The notes: generated from the sequence alone by a model not told the origin. Positions 50,954-63,717 are shown, counted from the stretch's first letter. The stretch: DNA of 64,000 nucleotides from Paramecium octaurelia (GCA_905182995.1 CAJJDP010000064.1:130627-194626), one strand, 5' to 3'. Numbers and translations are program-made.

Positions 50954-53037
50954 ATGTAAGGTAATCAAGGTTCTTAGAAAAAAGATATTGAAATTGGTTC
51001 CTGTCCATTTTCTGATGCAATGAAACCACCAAAAGGCCATGAAAAATATACTGATAAATCAAAGTGTCCGTTCCAACAAATGCAGCAATAACCAGAAATC
51101 AAAATAACAGACGGCAGTGCTGAGAAGAAGAAAGAAAAGAAGGAAAAGCAACCTAAAGGAGGATGTCCTTTTATGTCAAGTGAAAAAAAAAGAAATCCGC
51201 CTCTTGCTCATCTTGAAGAATAATACGACACATATTACATCAGTCCACTTAATTATCTCCTGGATACAAGAGGATTATGGATGCTTGCTTTCGATTCTAA
51301 AGAAGTAAAAAAAGGTAAGAGTTCATAACAATTGTCCACATAGGTCCAATCAAAGACAGAAGAAAATTATTCGATTCTTATCCTATTTATTTGAAAAGCA
51401 CCTTATTTCACGATGACGAAAATACTAAAAAGTTGAGACAATGCGAAGTTGCTTAAAGATTTTTTGTTTATGACAAGTTTAGAGAAAAGGGTAATTAATA
51501 TTTTTATTTCTAAAGGCAACAAATTATTATAAAAATAGGAGTACGAAGAAGCAATTCGATACTATGAAAGAGCCCTAGGTTGCTTTAGATATTTGGAAGT
51601 AGTTGAACCACCTGAAGTAGACAGCGAAGAAGAAGAAACTACATAAGACACAACAAATTTAACTGAAAAAGAAAAAAAGGAGCTTGAAGACATGAAAAAA
51701 TCTGCTAAACAATACAGAAAAGAATAAAAAGAGTTCAAAAAATAATATAAATCATTGATGACAATATACACAGATGAAAATGTTAAATATAGAGGAGTTG
51801 AACATATTGAAGTAATAACTCTATTCATAATTTAAGGATGAAGCTGATAAGGAGATGTGCAATTCTATTATGTATGGTCTCTACTTAAACATGTCTGTCT
51901 GTTATATGAAAATGTCCCACTTTGATTTAGCTCGAAAGATCTTAGATGATGCTGGCCAAATTTAAAAAGAAAATTCTTAATATCTTTTTAGGTATTCTCA
52001 AGCAATTCTTTATGATAAATGGTCTACATATAAGGACTTAATCAGAGCAAAGGAATTGATTGAAAAAGCCATCAATTTATCTAATGTTGAAAATATCTTC
52101 AAATAAGGTCCAGGAATACTGAAACTTATGGGGTTGGAAAATGCAAAAGAAATTTATGTTGAACATGCTCATAAAGTTATGGAAGCATTAAAAAAGAAGA
52201 GATAGTGGATCATTGATTTGATTGACCCAGTATTCTAAAGAGCAAAAGAAATAGATGAAATCGAGTAAGAAATGATTGAAGATGGCAAAGTACCATATGA
52301 AGAAGGTGTTACAGATGTTATTGATCCTGAAGATATGATTCAGTAGTAATGTGAAACAAAGAAATAATTTCTATATCGATTATGCATGCCTTAATTAACT
52401 TAAGAACATTAGGAATACGAAATTGTTAAAGAGATGGTCAACAAATATTATAGAATCATTGAGTTCTATGCAGTATTAATTTCAATCAATTTGTTAGGAA
52501 TAAAAGAAATATGATCAAGTTAAGATAGCCAAATCTGAACTATAAAGGTTATTAGAAACTGTCCAAACTATGTCCTTTTTTATGAATTTAGATTTCATTG
52601 ATTATGACAATGATGAATAACTCTAAGAATTGGCTTAAAAATATTAAATCAATTTCTCTGATAAGAAGTATATCAGAAGATTCATTCGAATTTGTCGAGA
52701 ATAAGTTACTGAACTCTTTGGTTAAGGTAAATTCAACTTTGAAGTATTAAAAATATATCTATTAGGTGTTTGAATATGCAATGAATGATTACTTTAAGAA
52801 GAAGAGAGAACAAGAAGAAAGAGATAGAGAAGAATATTTAAAATAGCATCCTGAACCTGTTAAACCAACATAGTAATCTTCCTTTTTAAAGAAAACTCTT
52901 TTCTCATCCGAATTTTGGATGCAAGTAAATCTTATATATCTATTTAGATGTTTGTTTTATTATTAGTTATGGCAGGAATGTACTACTTTAATAGTAATAC
53001 AGGATTCATTGGTAAATTATTTTCCCTTAAAAAATGA
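50954..53037 (+). CDS. Tail-anchored TPR protein with three CPF motifs
   Basis: Predicted 644 residues after six introns (51315-51343, 51491-51515, 51812-51836, 52473-52497, 52744-52765, 52925-52947), two of which end in AAG. The first 80 residues carry three GSCPF/SKCPF/GGCPF motifs, resembling heme-regulatory Cys-Pro motifs. A TPR block begins REKGNKLLQKQEYEEAIRYY and resumes LNMSVCYMKMSHFDLARKI, as in FKBP- and chaperone-linked TPR proteins. The last 30 residues hold one hydrophobic helix with a short basic tail, so it should be tail-anchored with its TPRs in the cytosol. Confidence 0.85.
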
Positions 53038-53249
53038 TGGTATACTCAAAAATGAATAACAGACCACATCATATTTTTATTTTCATAAAAATATATTCAA
53101 ATTCATAAATGTTCTTCTCATTGTTCTAAATATCTACTAAAATTTTGTTGTGTCTATTCTAAAGTCTATCTATGGAAAACACTTTTAATAATATTATTTT
53201 CTTAACACGAAAATTCGATAAATAATAAATGGAAAAAATCAGGGAAATC

Positions 53250-54180
53250 CATATTTAAGCAGAACTTTGAAAACTACACTCAGTTTTTTAACATTAGAAA
53301 CCTTAGTATTAGGTCTTTTAAATCCAAATAAACCTTCTCTGCATCCACTCTCAAAACATTTGATAAACCTTACATTCAGTTTTATCAATAAATGGTATTA
53401 TTTAAGAATTGAATCTCCAAATATTTCATCGTTTACTCAAAATAAAATAGCTTCTACTCTGTGAATAGTCAAATATGGAAATTATTGTTTTGTTAAAGCC
53501 TCCTCAACTACTCGTTTTACTCTAGAGTATAGAAATATGATCCTTTATCAGCCCCAATTGATGTTAATAGTGAATAATGAGATATTACTAAATGTGTGAG
53601 CAAAATGAATACCATTTGCTTTAGCTAAGTTACAACCAAATATTGGATTATTGAGATCTACTTTAGTAAATTGTACATTCCCTTCTTTAACTCTAGATCC
53701 AAGAAAATAGTATAATGTATTATAATTTGAGAACATTTTCCATTCTTCAGTCTTCTCAACAATATCTAAGTTTTCAATTCTTATTTATGTTTATCTTCCA
53801 TAATATAAATCAAACAATTACTAGAGAGTGTATCCCATTATTCTAATTTCCTTCTAACTATGATAGCTACTTCAGCCATTTTTCAGATTTTGTGAGTTCA
53901 GTTAAATAATTCATTATCTATGTATTCTTCCAACAGCTCCAGATGCTCCTAGGATAACTGTTTTCAATCCAGTTTAATCTATGATTAAATAAAATAATTA
54001 ACCTGAATTTATTATTTCTTATAAAGATTCAAATTGTTGAAAAAATAATTAAATTTTCACTACTCTATAAGAATCTATTTTATTTTTTGATGTCTTAAAA
54101 AAGCATTCATTAGTATTATTGATAAGTGTATCATAAGGAGGAGCACCTTGTGTAAAAATGAGAAATCAGGATTTTTCATT
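53250..54180 (-). pseudogene. Decayed HTATIP2/TIP30-like oxidoreductase gene
   Basis: Fragments of an NAD(P)-binding short-chain oxidoreductase lie in order on the minus strand: TVILGASGAVGR (dinucleotide fold), VAIIVRRKLE, YYFLGSRVKEG, LTSIGADKGSYFYTL and VKRVVEEAL. One 25-nt intron (53602 region, within GTATTC...TTTAG) still joins two of them. At least four frame changes and an in-frame TGA are not explained by introns, so the gene is probably a pseudogene. Sequence error is less likely given the number of breaks. Confidence 0.65.
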
Positions 54181-54396
54181 TTAAATTCAATAGTAAGTAT
54201 ATTCAATGTTATTATGTAATAAAAAAGTAAAATATTTAAAAATTATTTATTATTTATTATAATTAATTAATGCATCATATATAGAATGATACTATTAAAA
54301 AATATCTATTATTTTTATATATAAAGGAAAAAATTAACTTTGTAAGATTCTCATATATTTATTTTTGAAAATTAATTGAATTACAATCATATAAAA

Positions 54397-55313
54397 ATGG
54401 TTAAGTTTGTTTAAATACTAAGTCTGAAGAATATGTTATCAAAGCTCAATATTTGCAAAGAGACACTGCTTCGATAAACTTCATTCTTAGCCTCCTCTCT
54501 AAATAAAAATTAGTGTCTCAATCAAATTCACTCACAAGAATTGCAAATACAGCACAATAATGAAATTCTTTAAGTGCTTGAGTAAAATCGTAAAAGTTTA
54601 AAGTCAGAATCAGAAGTTGAGTACTTCTCAATTACGGAATCAACACTTAAACTTTTAGATTAGTAGCTCTAACTAATAAAACAAAGTATGATAGATGTTT
54701 AATATTTTAGTTATGAAAAAGTAAAATAACAGAAATTAAATAAAATATTCTTCATTAAGATTAAAGCTTCTAGAAAAGGCTGCCAACTACTTTTACGAAA
54801 TTTGGTAATTTGATTCTAATAATATAGCCTATCTGTAAAAATACTTGGAGGTATATTTATATTATTTATTTTAGATTGTTAAATCTTATAAAGGAACTTT
54901 CAGTGATCAATACCTAGAGGGACTGTGCAAATATGCATAACACACTCAAGATTACAAAGAGCTAGAGTAAGTTTATAGTCAAATTGAAAAGAATACTTTT
55001 TCAGAAATACAAAAAATATGTGCTATGACTCTTTTTATGCACGCTCAAGATGATGTCTACTATGAGCATTTCATTTTAAATGAATCCATTTGTTAGGATT
55101 AATCATTTGAAATTAGAGTAATTATTTTAATTATCATCCAAGTTTCATCTTTTTGCCACTCAATATTTCCAACAATAGAATTGTCATCATACAACAAAGT
55201 ATCACAGATAATAATGTGAATTTATGTCATCCGAACATTAGAGATCTATTGCTTAAAGCAATTTAGAACTTTAATTGTCATTCATGTAGAACAAAAGCAA
55301 ATACTAATTGTGA
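54397..55313 (+). CDS. Helical protein, unknown
   Basis: Predicted 280 residues after introns 54686-54710 (25 nt), 54851-54874 (24 nt) and 55118-55142 (25 nt, AAG acceptor). The first half is Leu/Gln/Lys-rich and likely coiled coil. The second half holds ANYFYEIWQFDS and YLEGLCKYAQHT, suggestive of a helical-repeat fold. A second reading of the first exon, with a 23-nt intron directly after ATG, is also open. No family recognised. Confidence 0.6.
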
Positions 55314-56484
55314 TTTTGTAAACAAAATTATGTATTTATTATAAATCTAACAAATCAATTGTTTTCTTCCACAAACCATTTTGCAACCATTAAATTGTAT
55401 TATTAAATTAAAGTAAAATAATTTTAAAATAATTTTAATTAAATTCACTTTACTATTACTTTATTTTTTTGACATATTCTTCGCCTCTTAAGTAGAAATT
55501 AAGGGATAATTAAGATTTATTCAAGCTTGGTCTTTACTAGATGTGTGAGTATAACAATTTTAACAAGAACTCTTTGGCTAGATTATTCATTTAATCTATT
55601 TATACATTTATAAATTAGATATTAATTCTGTATTTGATACCTGGAATTCAATTTTAAACTTAGATTTTGTAAATTAAGGATTGATGTTTATCCTCTTATT
55701 TAAACATTTGATTGCATTGCATTGTTCTATTTTACTAAACATATGCCTTCAATAGTTTCTGCTATCTCATCGATCGAATTATAATCTAAATTATTTTATT
55801 GCTTTTATATGAATAAGTATCCTGAAAGTTTGTTTTTCAACCAAATTCTTAATTCAATCTTACTTATTATAACTCTTAATTGTAGACGTATTCTTCAAAT
55901 TATCAAAAAAATTAGAAATTGGTAAGTTTAAGTGAAAAATAAAAAATTGTATATTTTCCAATAACTTTCTTATGATATAATTATCAGTTTCTATAAATAA
56001 AAATAAATCATTTTATTTACATTGATGTTGTTACTCTCTTTTTTTTGCATATCATTATTTGCAAAGTGATAAGAATTAAAACTAAGACTAAGTAGTTTTA
56101 ACTAATAATGAGTTTAGATCCCTCCACCTCAGTTAGATTTCTAATAATAATGCATAAATTATGATTAGAAATACTTTTTTTTAATCAAATAAAGTAATAT
56201 ATAATTATATTATTATGAGGCACAACTTAACCAATTTCTAGAAGTCAGGAAGTTTGAAAACATTTGATATATATGTAATAATAGTTTAACCCTTCATTTA
56301 TTATTTAAAAATTCAGACTAAACCTATAATTTTAATAGAATTATGAATCTTTCATAATAAAAAAGTAAATAAATCTAAGTGTAAATTTAGAATAAAATAT
56401 TGCATCAAAATATGGAAGTAAATGTTTATAGGGAATATAGAAATGAAAAAGAATACAATAAATATAAATACAAATCTTAAATAA
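55314..56484. other. AT-rich stretch, gene content unresolved
   Basis: About 1.2 kb. On the minus strand 55445-55894 is open for 149 codons in one frame, and overlapping shorter frames also look plausible, but no model with a start and known family could be built. A small gene or gene relic may lie here. Confidence 0.35.
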
Positions 56485-56943
56485 TCAATACATTATTCTC
56501 GATGGATTTGTCACTAATAGCTTGAAGTCCTTAAAGAATCCCTCTTCTGCTAGCCTTTCGTTTGTAGAACCAATCAATTTGATTTAATTTGTTTATATGT
56601 GCACTCCTTTATGGACTATGATTCTGATATATCTGCATGGGAGAGCTGATAATTTAATTCTTCTTTATTTATGTTAAGGGAAGAATTCCTTGTTGTGAAC
56701 TGATATAAAAGGACCATTTTTGAATTCACTTACAAAGACTGAGATTTCACACCCATATTTCAGATTTTCAATGAGTAGATATCTTACATTGCACATCTCA
56801 CCTAAATCTAAAAGCATTTATTGAGGTGAGAAATCAGATTTTTGGAGAGATTGGTTTCTGGAGTAGTGAGTCAATTAATTTATACCATATTGTTAAATAG
56901 GTATAGTACTAAAGGGAAGGTTGGTTTCAAAAAGAGAGTCCAT
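56485..56943 (-). CDS. Possible discoidin-like beta-sandwich protein
   Basis: Intronless 152-residue frame. MLLDLGEMCNVRYLLIEN, EISVFVSEF and CRYIRIIVHKGVHIQ follow the strand pattern of galactose-binding (F5/8 C-type) domains. The family is not secure. The start lies only 20 bp from the stop of the HROB-like gene on the same strand. Confidence 0.6.
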
Positions 56944-56963
56944 TCAGTTAATAAATTAAATAA

Positions 56964-57578
56964 TCAGAAAATTGCTAATTTTAAGTTGGCTCTATTAATA
57001 ATAATAGTAATCTAAAATTCGTTTGGAGAGAATACTGTTACATTTTCTAAGTAAACCAGGATATTCTCTTTTTTTTGTATTTTCTTGACAGGATCGTATA
57101 TCTGAGGGTTGAGATCATCGAGTTCCTCGGTGAATATATCAGACAAAATTGACGCTTAGCATGAACCACTTTGATCTTTCAATGTTATTTCAGTGGTATC
57201 CCCAAATTCTTCAATATCATGTACTTCGCATATGATTGCATCGATTTTTTGATTTCGATATTCATAAATTTTAGACAGAAAAAATGAGTTCAAGGGATAA
57301 GGTAATTTCGATCTTTCTTAATTAAAATTGTTGATTTGATTAGTATGGTTCAAATGTTGCAACATAAGATTCCAAAGAGTTGTTTTGGCATCATCCTTAT
57401 TTTGTTTTAACTTTGGAGTGGAAATGAATTGAAATTAGCTCTTGAGTTCTATGGGTTTGAATGTAGTCTATAATTTTTTGCTAGATGGTTTTTCTTTAGG
57501 AGGCTCTGGTTTCAAATTCTGAGTGATAAAAGAATCAAAGTTTCCATCATCATCATCATTTGAAAAAAGAAAATTCAT
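56964..57578 (-). CDS. HROB/MCM8IP-like OB-fold protein
   Basis: Intronless 204-residue frame. The C-terminal OB fold reads KIDAIICEVHD...TLKDQSGSCQASILSDIF...KENILVYLENVTVFSPN. This matches the conserved block of HROB, the factor that loads MCM8-MCM9 in homologous recombination (conserved pieces: KDPTGE..GT and LLLKQVGVFSPS). The N-terminus has a FITQ-like start but is much shorter than in animals. Confidence 0.62.
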
Positions 57579-57621
57579 AAATTAATTGATTGTTTATTGT
57601 ACTATAAAATGGAAATAGATT

Positions 57622-58023
57622 TCATATTTTAGCTTATAATGCAGCCAAGTCTTCTTTAATTTATTTGAGTTAGGTTCCATCTCTAAGAAGTTCTGATCTT
57701 CTGACAGCCAAAAGACTAACCTTTTGACCTTGAGGAGCGTATCTAGACAAAGCAGAGGGATGGCCAATATGTTATTTTTTCTTCCTGATTTAAGAATAGG
57801 TTTTCAGTTTTTCTTCCACCAGCTATCAAACCAACAGGGGCTCTGCAAAGTGAACTCAAAAATTTCTTTTCTATTCTTTCACCAACTCAGATTATTACCT
57901 TTTTCCAGACTTAACTCATTTATTCTTATTACATAATCTTGTTATTATTCTTAATCTGCTCTTTTTATCTTGAAATCTAATTATTTAAAATTCTAATTTT
58001 GCAAGTAAGTTTTTGGTCATCAT
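57622..58023 (-). CDS. Small basic protein with three AAG introns
   Basis: 110 residues after three introns of exactly 23 nt each (57910-57932, 57876-57898, 57813-57835), all ending in AAG; only this reading gives an open frame from ATG to TGA. The basic N-terminus could be a mitochondrial presequence. The second half holds GHPSALSRYAPQGQKVSLLAV and a C-terminal helix. A fit to a mitochondrial ribosomal protein is possible but not shown. Confidence 0.6.
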
Positions 58024-58114
58024 TTTATAATCATCTCGCGTTTATCCTTAATACAGAAGCTCTAGTTGACTATAGGTCAATTTTATCTATTAAATTCCAT
58101 TATAATTAAATTAA
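58024..58114. promoter_or_regulatory. 91-bp divergent spacer
   Basis: 91 AT-rich bases between divergent start codons, which must hold both promoters. No specific site recognised. Confidence 0.4.
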
Positions 58115-60883
58115 ATGTTCAACATGTTTAAAAAGAAAGAGCAAACCCAACCATAACCAGCTCCTCCACCACCACCTATATAATAACAGTAATAAGCTGT
58201 ATAGCAGCCTTAAGTTGTTCCTCCTTAGTAACCAGCTCCAAAAGGATCAATGTTCAAGGGAATTGTTAAAGTGAAGGCACCACCTCCACCTCAAACTTAA
58301 GAAGTTCAATAATAGTAAATGCCAGTGCCTCCATCTTATCAAGCATAGGTACATTAAGGACAATCTAATTCTGATATTCTATCACCAGAAAGTGATGCCT
58401 ACAAATAGTAATTTAATTAAATGGAAACGCCAACTCCATAAGAGGAATTCAATGTAGAGTAGAAAATAGAGGCCAAAATAAATGTGGAAGAAGTCAAAAA
58501 GAAACCAGCTGGCTTTGGTTTCATAAAAAAAAAATAACCTGAACAACCAGTTCCTACAGATGAAACTTTGTAAGAATAAGTTGAAAGCTAGATAATATAT
58601 GGAATTCAAGTTCAATAAGATTAGGAACAAGAAGTGAATAAATTATAGGAGTATTCAACTTAGTAGATTTATCAATAAAATTATTCTTCTCAATAAATTA
58701 AAGAGCATACTAAAAATGAATAAAGTGTATAATTGTAAAATTAAACTAAATAAAATGAATAGGAAAGAGAATAATAGTAGTAATGGTAACAATAATAATA
58801 GTAATAAAAATAATTGCTATAATCCACTATGTCAAGTTCTTCATAATTAAAAAATAACTTTATCAACAAAAGTCAATTCGATTCTAATTCCATTAATGCT
58901 CAATTAGATAGTTCTTATGTTAAACAACATCAAATGATTATGGAGGAATTGGAATATTTTCAAAATGAAGTTAATAAAAAGAAAGCTCAAATTTACATCT
59001 CATAATAAGAAATTGAAAAGCGTATTGCTACTTATTAGCAGAAACTATAAGAATGCAATAGATGCCATACTGAACTATCGATAGAATAATAGGTGTGTAT
59101 ACAGTAGGAATAATTTGAGAAGGCGGAGGATATTGAATAATCGCTGAAAGTAATTTAAAATAACATCACTTAAATTGATAATCAGATTAAATATGAAGAA
59201 TAGCAATATAGCAAATTATAGGATGAGAAGGAAAACATAAGAGGAGAAGAGTATCCATTTTATTAAGAAACAGAACAGAAGTTGGAGGAGATAGAAAGAT
59301 TACATATCAAGTATAGTGATTAGTATAGGTTTGAAGGATAGGCCTAAATAAAGAAACTGCAATAACATATAGAAGAAGAGAATGAGAGGGTGAAGATCTA
59401 ATAAATTCACACTGAGATTGATAGTAAACATTTGTATGAAGAAGAACAACATCTGAATCAAATAATGGATAATCAGACTAAGGAGTATCGAATTGAGTAA
59501 GACCAATTAGTTAATAAAAAGTCAACTTTAGAATCTGAGATTGCAGAATTGTAATTATTATTAAATCAAAAGAAAAATGAATTATAAAAGGTGAATTATG
59601 ATCTACTTTCAACAAAAGAGAAAATTTAATAAGTCCAATAAAAATTCAATTTATAACTAATTAAAGTATAGAATAAGAGAACAAAACTCGTTGATGAACT
59701 CAATAGTTTAGCAACTGAACGAGCTTAGATTGAAGCCCTTGAAGGCGATAATCTAAGATAGTAAAATGAGTATAAGAATAAGCTTGAATATTTGTCATAA
59801 TAATTGGAAGCCATTAGAGTCAAAAGAAATGAGCTTACTAGAAAAGCCAATTTGGTACCTGAATAGTGTTAATAAGAATTGGATGTAACATTCAAATACT
59901 AGGAGGCTAAAAAGGCCAGCATAGAAGCATTAAAGGAATTGGCATAAGTTTAAAGGTAAATTGATGAATTAAATTACAAGAGGAATATGGGACAAACCTA
60001 ATTACATGAAATTCTCATTAAAAAAAGTGAGCTTCAAAAGAAACTGCCTAAGATGATTGATGATAAGGCACAGTTGGTTTAGAATAAGAACTTTAAAGGT
60101 GCTGCACAAATTAATGAGTAAATAAAAGAAGCTTAAAGATAGATTACCTTATATGAAGAAAAAATATCTGAAAATCAAAATATAGAAACATAGATTCTTA
60201 AAGAAATTGATCAAATAGAAGACTCCTTCTTGATTAAATAACATCGATATCAATTACTTTAACAAAATGCAGAAATTTGCAGATATTTTGTTTTGGAATT
60301 AAAATTGCAAGAGATTTCATAAATCGATTATTTTGGATTATCTTAATTAGAATTGGATGTATTATTATAAAATTAATTAATTTTAGATTAAGAATGAAAT
60401 GAATCAATTAGTTAATAAATATTAGGATTTAATTAAAGCAAATCGAAAGGTTTCTACTGATAATATTGAGTAAATTCAAGATCATGAAGAAGAAGTAAAT
60501 GATAATAAAAATGAGGAACAATAAGAATAGTTGAATCAAGTAGAAGAAGAATAAATAGAACAAGTTATTGATTTAAATGAGAAAGAAGAATTATAGTAAT
60601 AGGAAAATGTAATTGAAATGAGTGAAGAGCAAAGAAAAAGCTATATTAAGCATTAATAGTATTTATATTTGGATCTCTAACAAAATATGAAGGCATTAGA
60701 TGGTTAGGTCTAGGATCACGTTCAAGTAATAGTTGGTATTGATTAGAGAAAGAACAATATGAAGAAGCTGATTAGATTCAACAAGAAATAGATAAACTTG
60801 TAATTAAAGCAGCTGTTATAGAAAAAGAACTTAAATAGAAATTCAATGTTGATAGGCTAATGCCAGAAGAAGAAGAGGATTGA
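58115..60883 (+). CDS. Pro-rich, coiled-coil protein with UVR motif
   Basis: Predicted 905 residues. The first 110 residues are Pro/Gln-rich with PAPPPPP. A Gln-rich linker coded largely by TAA/TAG leads to a long coiled coil (about residues 260 to 780). A motif NFKGAAQINEQIKEAQ and a C-terminal EQYEEADQIQQEIDKL both resemble UVR motifs. Introns: 60359-60386 (28 nt) and 60726-60748 (23 nt, GAG acceptor, less sure). Possibly a scaffold of the cortex or cilium. Confidence 0.78.
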
Positions 60884-60976
60884 TGTTTTTTTTATTTTTA
60901 TTATTGATTAATATCAATAAACAAGACTGAAAGTTCTATTAGTCTATATAAATGGCACTTTTATATTAATAGATGT

Positions 60977-63125
60977 TCAAATAAGCTCAAATAAATTTGG
61001 TTTGTTGCTGTTATTACTAATATTATTAACAGGAGGATCATCAAAACTTAAAAGATCAATATCTTATTATTGTTATTATTATTATTATTATTCTTGTTTG
61101 TTATTTTACTGATTTTCACTTTATTAAGCTTAAACTTAGTTCTCTTGTTTCTCTTATTTTTCTTCTCCCTTGTAAATCTTAACATCTTGTTAATTACTTC
61201 AAATTTAAATGAATAAATACTTTATTTTAATTTTGATGTTTTTGTATAATTAATGGGGTAATTTGTGAAATAGATTACTGATGCTCCCCATATTTTCCAA
61301 AGCTACAACTAAATCTTAAGTTTCCCATAAGCGTAGGTCCTTTGAGAAGTTCTAAACGGCTCCACTGTTAAAGCAAACTAAGGTCTTAACAATTTCTGGA
61401 TCTGTTGACAATAATCTCCAATAAATATAGGTTCTATCTCTAACATCAGGGTTAAATGAGTCTTTGGCAGAAGTGATCAATTATTAGATTAGAATGGAAC
61501 ACTATGATGGATATTTGAGATATAATTAGACTGCTGAGGTTAGTAGTTAAAGTTAAACTAATCTATCTTCCATTTAGAAATTGTCAATATATTCTTTCAT
61601 TTTTTCAGCTGATTTTGGAATAAATTCACCAAATTCTCCTACAATCCATGCACATGCACTCTAAACAATCAATAAACTTAATTACTTTTGATTCTGGTTC
61701 ATTTGCATAATCGATAATAGAATATATGATTTTTAGACTATCTTCATGTTTATACATTGATTTGTTTTTCTTATAAATAAGCTGCATTTAAATAAGCAAT
61801 TCTTAGACCGGTTCAGTAGGTTATTGGACATTTTTAGCGAATTCAACTAAAATGGATACTGCTCTAAAAGTTAAGAATTGGAATATACTTATCTATGGCT
61901 TTGTCATAGGTAATAGCTATTTTTCCAATTGATTTAATAGTCTTTCTGACAAAATGAGGATCGGCTTCATTTAAATAAATGAGAAGTTCATTAAGAACTT
62001 GACCAAAGTTCTTGGAATCACAAATTCTAACCATAATATCTAGTTTCTCATATTTAATATAGTAGGGTTCATTAAAAGAGCAGAAAAACACTTTAACTTC
62101 ATTTTCAAATAAGATTGGGAACTTCTGCAAAATCAAAGAGATATTTCTGAGGATTGTGTACTGTACTTCTGGTTGATTCCAAGATAATAAAGAAATTAAA
62201 GATGGTGCCACTTTCTTACATAAATTTTTAACTAGATCTCCATTGTCTAAGAAATCCAAGTATTTGAGAATAACCTTAACAGCACAAAAAGTGACAGTTG
62301 GATTTATGTGACTCAATCTTGGAAGTGTTCTTTCAATAATTACTTCGGCTTATTTTGAATCCTATGGATTGTAAGTAGCCAAATAATCCAAAATAAATAT
62401 TTATCCCCACTCAATACATTCATCAACTGCTAGTAATAACTTTTAAATGATCTTCTAATTCAAATTGATGATTTGCTTGCCACTCACAACTTCGATTTCT
62501 CTCATCGATTAAATCAAGTTAGCCAAAACCAATGCATTTGATTCCTTCTCTAATAATTTCTACAACAATTCCAAAAGGGGAGGACATATATCTGGTGACA
62601 CTTCGTAAACCTAATTAGATCGCATTAGCAATTACTTTTGGAACACATAAAACAGCAGTCTTACGTACATAAGGATCATCATCCAATATGCAATCTTTTA
62701 AAGGCTCAATTAAATATTCATTAAGTTTTGGTACGCGTAAACAACCGAATGTTCTGATGGCAAGAGCTCTTACTAAGGGATTCTCTGACTTCCTCACATC
62801 TTTTCTAAAATTTTATATGACCATAATGGCATCATCAGGCTTTTATCTGGAATAGTTAACAATGTAAAGATAAATCTATGGAATAATCATTCTTTAAATA
62901 CAAGTTTCTTCATCTCTATGTCATTGAATTCTAAACACTTTATGACAGACTGAAATAGATCTGATACGTCTTTACCCACAGTCATATAAGCTATCACTTT
63001 CTTTACAGCCTACGCTTATTGATATTAAGCCTTACTTCTTTCTTCTTTTCAAAATTCAAGTCATTTAAATCTGCATAAAGCTCTTGCAATTCTCCACGCT
63101 ATGGATTATTTCCAAAATAAGCCAT
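60977..63125 (-). CDS. AP-1/2 beta-adaptin, short form without ear
   Basis: Predicted 665-residue large subunit of a clathrin adaptor complex. The HEAT-repeat trunk shows [42 protein letters not shown] and KLDIMVRI, typical of AP-1/AP-2 beta. After the trunk comes a Gln-rich hinge with a pure TAA run coding poly-Gln near 61070-61095 and a DIDLLSFD clathrin-box-like motif. The usual C-terminal appendage (about 250 residues) is absent. Introns: 63010-63035, 62876-62901, 62611-62635, 61864-61888, 61661-61685 and 61197-61220 (AAG). Confidence 0.93.
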
Positions 63126-63244
63126 TTAAATATAAAATATTTTATAAAAACAAACCAAAAAATTCATGCTTACCTTTGTTGATTGTTTTCAATTCTAATT
63201 ACTATCTTTGTTTCAAATGACTGTTTTTACAGGACCTTTTATTA

Positions 63245-63717
63245 TCATGATAGATTTTAGATATTATCTTTCATAATAAAGATCTCTCTCAAGTTTTTCA
63301 ATTCAAATTAATGCTCCTTCTGCAATTATAATTCGTACTACTCCATATTGTATATCAAAAAGGAAGGTTTAATTGATACCTGTGGCTATAAGAATTCATC
63401 TAGAATGTAGTTCATTTTTTATTTTAACATAATTTGCATCCTTAGAAAGATTTTTATTAATTCTTTCGGAAATTTTAAAATAGATAAAAGATTTTGTAAA
63501 AATTTGTTTGTTTCTTCTTAAGAAGTAATTTGATATGCTCTACTTACTGTCTTTAGTCAATTCAATTAAATTAATAATAATCAAATAGAAAATTTATACT
63601 CAATTAGATTTTTGAATATAGAAAAATTTAATTAACCTTTTCTTTTATCCCTCAAGGAAGATTAAATCTTTACATCCTTCTAAACTTTACTTTAAAATCA
63701 TCTTTATGATCCAACAT
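63245..63717 (-). CDS. Tentative small gene, splicing unresolved
   Basis: The 3' part (63245-63560) reads to a polar helical tail ending KDNIQNLS with a Gln/Glu-rich middle. A 5' exon starting at ATG 63717 with a 23-nt intron (AAG acceptor) falls in the same frame, but two TGA codons between them would need an intron longer than usual here. It may be two genes or a relic. Confidence 0.35.

Noticed and set aside
57622-57940. A ribosomal uL2 (L8) pseudogene, suggested by GGRKTE and SRYAPQGQKV pieces
   Set aside because: Splicing three 23-nt introns gives an intact unrelated small gene; the uL2-like pieces came from an unspliced frame.
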